A program made the position numbers and the translations under genes. From Bacteroidales bacterium (lineage in GTDB: Bacteria > Bacteroidota > Bacteroidia > Bacteroidales > UBA932), in contig JAFZLQ010000093.1 in NCBI GenBank assembly GCA_017551425.1, forward strand, positions 1 through 19,245: 19,245 bases of DNA, given 5' to 3'. Of this stretch, positions 15,865 through 19,245 are shown piece after piece (position 1 is the first letter of the stretch; each line of letters opens with the position of its first letter). A model generated the notes under the pieces. It did not search any database. It was not told where the DNA came from and worked only from the letters and a program-made list of their open reading frames with translations.

Positions 15865-17313
15865 ATGCCAGTAAAATTCTACCAGAGCGAGAACCAGGTG
15901 CCTCTTGAAATGCACAAGGTCCGCGTAGTCCAGAAGCTCACCCTTCTCCCCGTCGAAGAGCGCCTCAAATGCATCCAGGCCGCAGGAAACAACACATTCC
16001 TCCTTCAGAACAAAGACATCTACCTCGATATGATCACCGACTCCGGCGTGAACGGCATGTCCGACCGCCAGGTGGCCGCCATGTCAATAGCCGACGACTC
16101 CTACGCCGGGTCCGAGACCTTCAACAGGGTCAAGGCTGCCGTCAAGGAGGTCTTCGGCACCGATTACGTGCTGCCCGCACACCAGGGCCGCGCCGCGGAG
16201 AACATCCTCGCAGAGGCATATGTCAAACCGGGAATGTACACCCTCATGAACTTCCATTTCACCACCACCAAGGCCCACATCACACGCCTCGGCGGCCAGG
16301 TGATCGAGCTGGTGGACAAGAAGGGCCTCATCCCCAAGACCGACGATCCTTTCAAGGGCGATTTCGACCTCAAGCTCCTTCGCAAGACCATCAAGGACCT
16401 CGGGCCGGACAAAGTGGCATTCGTGCGCGTGGAGGCCGGCACCAACCTCATCGGCGGCCAGCCCGTGTCGCTCGAGAACATGCTCGCCGTTACCGATATC
16501 TGCCATGAGTTCGGCGTCAAGAGCGTGCTCGACGCATCCCTGCTGCAGGACAACGTGTATTTCATGAAGATGCGCGAGCCCCGCTGCAAATTCATGACCA
16601 CCAAGGAGATATATCATATCCTCGCAGACCGCTTCGACATTATCTACTTCTCCGCCCGCAAGCTCGGCTTCTCCCGCGGCGGCATCATCACCGCACATGA
16701 CAAGAAGTTCACGGATGAGATGATGGAGTTCGTGCCCCTGTACGAGGGCTTCCTCACCTACGGCGGCATGGAGGTGCGTTCCATGGAGGCCATGGCGGTT
16801 GGTCTGCTTGAGTCGCTGGACATGGAATATATCAGCCAGGGTCCTGAGTTCATAGCATATCTGGTGGATGAACTGGACAGGTACGGCGTGCCCGTGATCA
16901 AGCCTGCAGGCGGTCTGGGAGCGCATCTGAACTGTTCCGAGATAGTGCCCGACATCCCTCATAACCAGTATCCCGCAGCGGCCGTGGGAGCCGCACTTTA
17001 CATCGCCGGCGGTATCCGCGGTATGGAGCGCGGTACGGTGAGCGAGCAGCGCGAGCCCGACGGCACCGAGCGTTACGCCGAGCTTGAGCTCCAGCGTCTC
17101 GCGATGCCCCGCCGCGTGTTCACCCTCAGCCAGGTCAAGTACTGCGCAGACCGCGTCAAGTGGCTGTACGACAACCGCAATCTCATCGGCGGTCTCGAGT
17201 GGGTGGAGGAGCCCAAGGTGCTCCGCTTCTTCTTCGGCCGCATGAAGGAAATCGGCTACTGGCAGGAAGACCTCGCCAAGAAGTTCCGCGCCGACTTCGG
17301 AGATTCGCTGTAG
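15865..17313 (+). CDS. PLP-dependent beta-eliminating lyase (tryptophanase / tyrosine phenol-lyase type)
   Basis: This 482-residue protein has no signal peptide and so is cytoplasmic. TDSGVNGMSD (59-68), DDSYAGSETF (78-87), HQGRAAEN (107-114), GGQPVS (198-203) and a Schiff-base lysine K266 in FSARKLGFSRGG place it in the tryptophanase/tyrosine phenol-lyase family (PF01212). These enzymes split Trp or Tyr to indole or phenol, pyruvate and ammonia. By alignment from memory, the pocket residues are T133, R389 and F455, as in tyrosine phenol-lyase (T124, R381, F448). Tryptophanase has Asp and His at the first and last of these. The PLP-contacting Arg217 of phenol-lyase is Leu226 here (DASLL). A C-terminal tail of about 20 residues is extra. 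Database names for this family would probably be tryptophanase; the true substrate is unclear. It is cotranscribed with the DUF4434 gene. Confidence 0.9.
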   Translation: MPVKFYQSENQVPLEMHKVRVVQKLTLLPVEERLKCIQAAGNNTFLLQNKDIYLDMITDSGVNGMSDRQVAAMSIADDSYAGSETFNRVKAAVKEVFGTDYVLPAHQGRAAENILAEAYVKPGMYTLMNFHFTTTKAHITRLGGQVIELVDKKGLIPKTDDPFKGDFDLKLLRKTIKDLGPDKVAFVRVEAGTNLIGGQPVSLENMLAVTDICHEFGVKSVLDASLLQDNVYFMKMREPRCKFMTTKEIYHILADRFDIIYFSARKLGFSRGGIITAHDKKFTDEMMEFVPLYEGFLTYGGMEVRSMEAMAVGLLESLDMEYISQGPEFIAYLVDELDRYGVPVIKPAGGLGAHLNCSEIVPDIPHNQYPAAAVGAALYIAGGIRGMERGTVSEQREPDGTERYAELELQRLAMPRRVFTLSQVKYCADRVKWLYDNRNLIGGLEWVEEPKVLRFFFGRMKEIGYWQEDLAKKFRADFGDSL

Positions 17314-17314
17314 G

Positions 17315-17364
17315 GGCGCCTGAAGTCCTGATGCAGGTCCGAAAAAAGTTGGGGGACCGGCGCC
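17315..17364 (+). other. Structured RNA segment just after the lyase stop codon
   Basis: GGCGCC (17315-17320) can pair with GGCGCC (17359-17364), and GGTCC (17336-17340) with GGACC (17354-17358), giving a bulged hairpin that starts one base after the stop codon. GCAGGTCCG (17333-17341) can instead pair with CGGACCTGC (17415-17423), excluding the downstream hairpin. It may be part of a terminator, an attenuator or a small RNA; no function is assigned. Confidence 0.45.
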
Positions 17365-17390
17365 TCAATATAGCAATCTACGCCTTTCAG

Positions 17391-17427
17391 TGGCGCAGGT
17401 ACCGGTAGAAAAAACGGACCTGCGCCA
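17391..17427. terminator. Strong hairpin between convergent lyase and TonB-C genes
   Basis: TGGCGCAGGT (17391-17400) pairs perfectly with ACCTGCGCCA (17418-17427). CCG (17402-17404) with CGG (17415-17417) extends the stem after a one-base bulge, and the loop contains an A run (T run on the minus strand). The location between convergent genes suggests a bidirectional terminator. Confidence 0.6.
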
Positions 17428-17491
17428 TTAATTGTTCGTGAAGACGATGAGAGGGGTGTTTCGTTGTCTTAACGTGGGACAAAGAAAGGGG

Positions 17492-18193
17492 CTATTCGCC
17501 GGGCGGGTAGAAAATGACCGGGAGGGTGTAGGTCATGCGGATGGGTTTGCCGTTTAGGATGGCGGGCTTCCACTTGGGGGAACTGCTGACCACGCGAACT
17601 GCCTCGTCGTTGAGGGCTTTATTGACGCCTTGTTCCACCTGGACCTCCTGCACGCCACCGTTGGTCCCGATTACGAATTTGACTTTTACGGTGCCGCTGG
17701 CGCTTCCCGCATCTTTAGGATAGCGGATCTTGGCGGCTACCCATTTGCTGAATTCCACCTTTGCCTCGGCCCCGGCCTTCCCCTTGAAGGTGGGCTCGCG
17801 GTCGAATACTATGGGAGCGTCGTGGTCGGGACCGTTGGATTTGGAGACCAGGCGGGCGGAGGTCATCTCGATGGTGGTGTTGTAAACCTGCCTGCGGCCG
17901 CACAGGGTGAGGGTGTCGCCCTGCTTGATGTCCATCTGGCGGAAGCCCCAGCCGGGATGGGCCGGGTCTATGATGCCGTAGATAAAGAGCTCCCCGGTGT
18001 CGTCTTTTATGTAGAAATTGCCTCCCGAACTGCTGCGTATTCCGGACACCACGCCGCTTACACGGCAGAGGGTAGTATCCGTAGAGGACATCTTCAGGAA
18101 ATCCTTGATGGCGATAGGGATGCCGTCCGGATTCTGCCCGGACAAGGGCAAAGAGGCCGCCAGGGCCAGCAGGAGGAGTATTCGTTTGTTCAT
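17492..18193 (-). CDS. Secreted OB-fold plus TonB C-terminal domain protein
   Basis: This 233-residue protein begins with a signal peptide (MNKRILLLLALAASLPLSGQ). Residues about 42-115 (CRVSGVVSGIRSSSGGNFYI, then KDDTGELFIYG and GDTLTLCG) look like a small OB-fold domain. Residues about 145-230 are a TonB C-terminal domain: IRYPKDAGSASGTVKVKFVI, NKALNDEAVRVVSSSPKWKPA and a LPVIFYPP ending. Ordinary TonB proteins have an N-terminal membrane anchor and a Pro-rich spacer, and both are absent. It therefore cannot be a standard energy transducer and is more likely a periplasmic binding or adaptor protein. The ATG at 18193 sits 5 nt after a TACTTTTG promoter box. It is divergent from tRNA-Gln. Confidence 0.82.
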   Translation of the reverse strand: MNKRILLLLALAASLPLSGQNPDGIPIAIKDFLKMSSTDTTLCRVSGVVSGIRSSSGGNFYIKDDTGELFIYGIIDPAHPGWGFRQMDIKQGDTLTLCGRRQVYNTTIEMTSARLVSKSNGPDHDAPIVFDREPTFKGKAGAEAKVEFSKWVAAKIRYPKDAGSASGTVKVKFVIGTNGGVQEVQVEQGVNKALNDEAVRVVSSSPKWKPAILNGKPIRMTYTLPVIFYPPGE

Positions 18194-18198
18194 AGAGG

Positions 18199-18206
18199 CA
18201 AAAGTA
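18199..18206 (-). promoter_or_regulatory. Bacteroidota -7 promoter box (TACTTTTG) for the OB/TonB-C gene
   Basis: The minus strand reads TACTTTTG, then 5 nt, then the ATG at 18193. The same box-to-ATG distance occurs at the acyltransferase and FAD oxidoreductase genes, suggesting leaderless transcription. Confidence 0.6.
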
Positions 18207-18218
18207 CTAAAAAATGTT

Positions 18219-18226
18219 TATCTTTG
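18219..18226 (+). promoter_or_regulatory. Bacteroidota -7 promoter box (TATCTTTG) for tRNA-Gln
   Basis: TATCTTTG matches TAnnTTTG and ends 10 nt before the first base of the tRNA, leaving a 5' leader of only a few nucleotides for RNase P to remove. Confidence 0.6.
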
Positions 18227-18236
18227 CACCCGGAAT

Positions 18237-18307
18237 TGAGGTATGGTGTAATGGTAGCACTACAGATTTTGGTTCTGTCTGCCCAGGTTCGAATCCTGGT
18301 ACCTCAA
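18237..18307 (+). tRNA. tRNA-Gln (anticodon TTG)
   Basis: The acceptor stem TGAGGTA (18237-18243) pairs with TACCTCA (18300-18306), with discriminator A18307. The D arm is GTGTAATGGTAGCAC. The anticodon stem ACAGA/TCTGT encloses loop TTTTGGT with anticodon TTG. The T arm is CCAGG-TTCGAAT-CCTGG. Every stem is fully paired over 71 nt. CCA is not encoded, since the gene is followed by CTG. The 3' end (from 18298) is also the left arm of a 25-bp perfect palindrome, described separately. Confidence 0.97.
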
Positions 18308-18349
18308 CTGAAAAGCAGCCTTTGAAGGCTGCTTTTCAGTTGAGGTACC
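18298..18349. terminator. Terminator hairpin of tRNA-Gln, extended into a 25-bp perfect palindrome
   Basis: Bases 18298-18322 and 18325-18349 are perfect reverse complements separated by TG. The core (AAAAGCAGCC...GGCTGCTTTT) looks like an ordinary tRNA terminator with a T run inside the right arm. The palindrome also includes the last 10 bases of the tRNA (GGTACCTCAA), so its right arm ends with a copy of the tRNA acceptor 5' strand. Confidence 0.75.
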
Positions 18350-18358
18350 GATTATCCA

Positions 18359-18378
18359 CTGAGGGGCGGACCCCTCAG
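18359..18378. other. Small perfect stem-loop between the two tRNA-end copies
   Basis: CTGAGGGG and CCCCTCAG form a perfect 8-bp stem. The loop is CGGA on the plus strand and TCCG on the minus strand; the latter fits the stable UNCG tetraloop pattern, hinting at minus-strand RNA. Function unknown. Confidence 0.5.
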
Positions 18379-18406
18379 ACTCCCCCTGCGGGCTCAGTTA
18401 TTAAAG

Positions 18407-18434
18407 GCAAAGCAGCCCCGCAAGGCTGCTTTGC
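18407..18434 (-). terminator. Terminator hairpin downstream of the right-edge gene
   Basis: GCAAAGCAGCC (18407-18417) and GGCTGCTTTGC (18424-18434) form an 11-bp stem with a 6-nt loop. On the minus strand the stem is followed by CTTTAATAA, a short T/A-rich tail. It lies 40 nt after the stop of the minus-strand gene ending at 18474. Confidence 0.6.
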
Positions 18435-18473
18435 TGTTGAGGTACCGCCGCTTGGAGAAATCCCGGCGATGGG

Positions 18474-19211
18474 CTATTCAACTACGCAGAACCCCGTAAA
18501 TGAATCACCATCCGCAACCGTGTACAGGGTGTTGCCATTCTTGTAGATGGTACCAGTCGCTACCAGATAAAAATCGCCGGAAGAAGACACTTCAATGGGA
18601 TTCTTTATCTCACGAGTATTTTGGCCGCCTATATCCAGCGTCCTGATAATTTTTCCGTCACACCGCTCAACGCAGTAATGATGATTGCCGCTTTCATACT
18701 GGACCGCTGTATAAACATGTCCGCCCGAAGCACGGAGTGCAAGAGGAGACTGAGCCATGTCTTCACCCATCGCCGTTTCGAATACGGATTCCTCTTTATC
18801 GTTCTTGTATAATATGGCTTCAGAATTCGCGTCGTTGGACAGGATGAATACATCTCCTTCTTCGGAGATGTCAACTACCGGCAAAAACTCCCCGACCCAG
18901 TACACTTTTTTCAGCATGGTCGGAGTGCAACTGCCGTCAGAAGCATATTTTAAATGCGCCAGGTATCCATCACCGAATGAATCGGTAACACTTGCCACCA
19001 CATGCACATCTCCATTCGGCGCCGAGGCGCAATGGATATTGTAAATTTTGTCGAAGTTTCCGGAGATGTCCATTGTCGTGTTTGTCCCGTCCGGATTGAC
19101 TTTGACGATGTAATAACTGAAGGAGATATCGCTTCTTTTATAGACAATGGCCGCCGTACCGTGACAGCAAGACATGTAAATAAACGAGTCTCGCTCATTC
19201 TTTCTGTTCAC
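18474..19211 (-). CDS. Hypothetical beta-propeller-like protein, no signal peptide; start uncertain
   Basis: This 245-residue frame is read from a GTG at 19211. It is open without a stop to the window edge, so a longer protein is possible. I recognise no named family. Repeating short beta-strand patterns with NGD/EGD/SGD turns (APNGDVHVVASV, SEEGDVFILSND, SSSGDFYLVATG), each about 40-60 residues apart, suggest blades of a propeller or NHL/6-bladed-like fold. The presumed start (MNRKNERDSFIYMSCCHG) is not a signal peptide, unlike most related surface proteins, so the gene may be a 5'-truncated copy. A TATCTTTG box at 19237-19244 nevertheless sits 25 nt upstream of the GTG. Base composition is visibly more AT-rich than in the genes to the left. 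It faces the tRNA-Gln gene and its repeated 3' ends. Confidence 0.6.
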   Translation of the reverse strand: MNRKNERDSFIYMSCCHGTAAIVYKRSDISFSYYIVKVNPDGTNTTMDISGNFDKIYNIHCASAPNGDVHVVASVTDSFGDGYLAHLKYASDGSCTPTMLKKVYWVGEFLPVVDISEEGDVFILSNDANSEAILYKNDKEESVFETAMGEDMAQSPLALRASGGHVYTAVQYESGNHHYCVERCDGKIIRTLDIGGQNTREIKNPIEVSSSGDFYLVATGTIYKNGNTLYTVADGDSFTGFCVVE

Positions 19212-19236
19212 CTTATGGAGAGGCTTGCGATTCTTG

Positions 19237-19244
19237 CAAAGATA
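19237..19244 (-). promoter_or_regulatory. Possible -7 promoter box (TATCTTTG) for the right-edge gene
   Basis: The minus strand reads TATCTTTG, which matches TAnnTTTG and would start transcription near 19231, upstream of the GTG at 19211. It is at the window edge, so the upstream context cannot be checked. Confidence 0.45.
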
Positions 19245-19245
19245 A

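Larger units (their letters stand above)
18327..18447. repeat. Two direct copies of a 24-bp unit related to the tRNA 3' end and its terminator
   Basis: Positions 18327-18350 (GGCTGCTTTTCAG then TTGAGGTACCG) and 18424-18447 (GGCTGCTTTGCTG then TTGAGGTACCG) match at 22 of 24 positions. Read on the minus strand, each is GGTACCTCAA (the tRNA-Gln 3' end) followed by the first arm of a hairpin like the tRNA terminator. Confidence 0.85.

Noticed and set aside
18325..18447. A second, degenerate tRNA-Gln gene
   Set aside because: Only the 10-base acceptor end and terminator-like hairpins are repeated; D, anticodon and T arms are absent.

Overview
The window looks like chromosomal DNA from a Bacteroidota bacterium, probably a gut-type Bacteroidales. 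The evidence is a SusC/SusD pair, BACON and DUF5018-type lipoproteins, many Cys-terminated lipoprotein signal peptides, starts without Shine-Dalgarno sequences, and repeated TAnnTTTG (Bacteroidota -7) promoter boxes. It is GC-rich over most of its length and visibly more AT-rich at the right edge. I cannot name the species.

Left part (1-3548): a two-gene minus-strand unit encodes an HGSNAT-like membrane acyltransferase followed by a secreted LamG/OmpA-type protein cut by the window edge. It is transcribed divergently from a lipoprotein FAD-dependent oxidoreductase. That oxidoreductase carries an in-frame insertion of a palindromic repeat element that includes three 15-bp tandem units. A 12-bp perfect hairpin ends both this gene and the long operon that converges on it.

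Centre (3623-14675): one tightly packed minus-strand operon of six genes reads, in transcription order, SusC, SusD, a DUF5018-type surface lipoprotein, a NAGPA-type phosphodiester glycosidase, a GHL10-type putative glycosidase, and a triple-BACON lipoprotein. Gaps are 1-21 nt or 4-bp ATGA overlaps. This is an atypical polysaccharide utilisation locus: I see no classical polysaccharidase and no dedicated regulator. The logical reading is that the surface lipoproteins bind and trim a glycan, perhaps one with sugar-1-phosphodiester bonds, and SusC/D imports the product.

Right of centre (14764-17313): divergent from SusC, with a nearly overlapping promoter, lie a Tat-lipoprotein DUF4434 TIM-barrel protein and a cytoplasmic PLP-dependent tryptophanase/tyrosine phenol-lyase-type enzyme. 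The lyase has phenol-lyase-like pocket residues but lacks a normally conserved PLP-binding arginine. A strongly structured intergenic region follows.

Right edge (17492-19245): a secreted OB-fold plus TonB-C protein on the minus strand, then tRNA-Gln(TTG) on the plus strand. The 3' end of the tRNA and its terminator occur again, inverted, twice in the next 150 bases. The window closes with an AT-rich, unfamiliar propeller-like gene that appears to lack a signal peptide. This resembles the edge of an integrated or rearranged segment at a tRNA gene.
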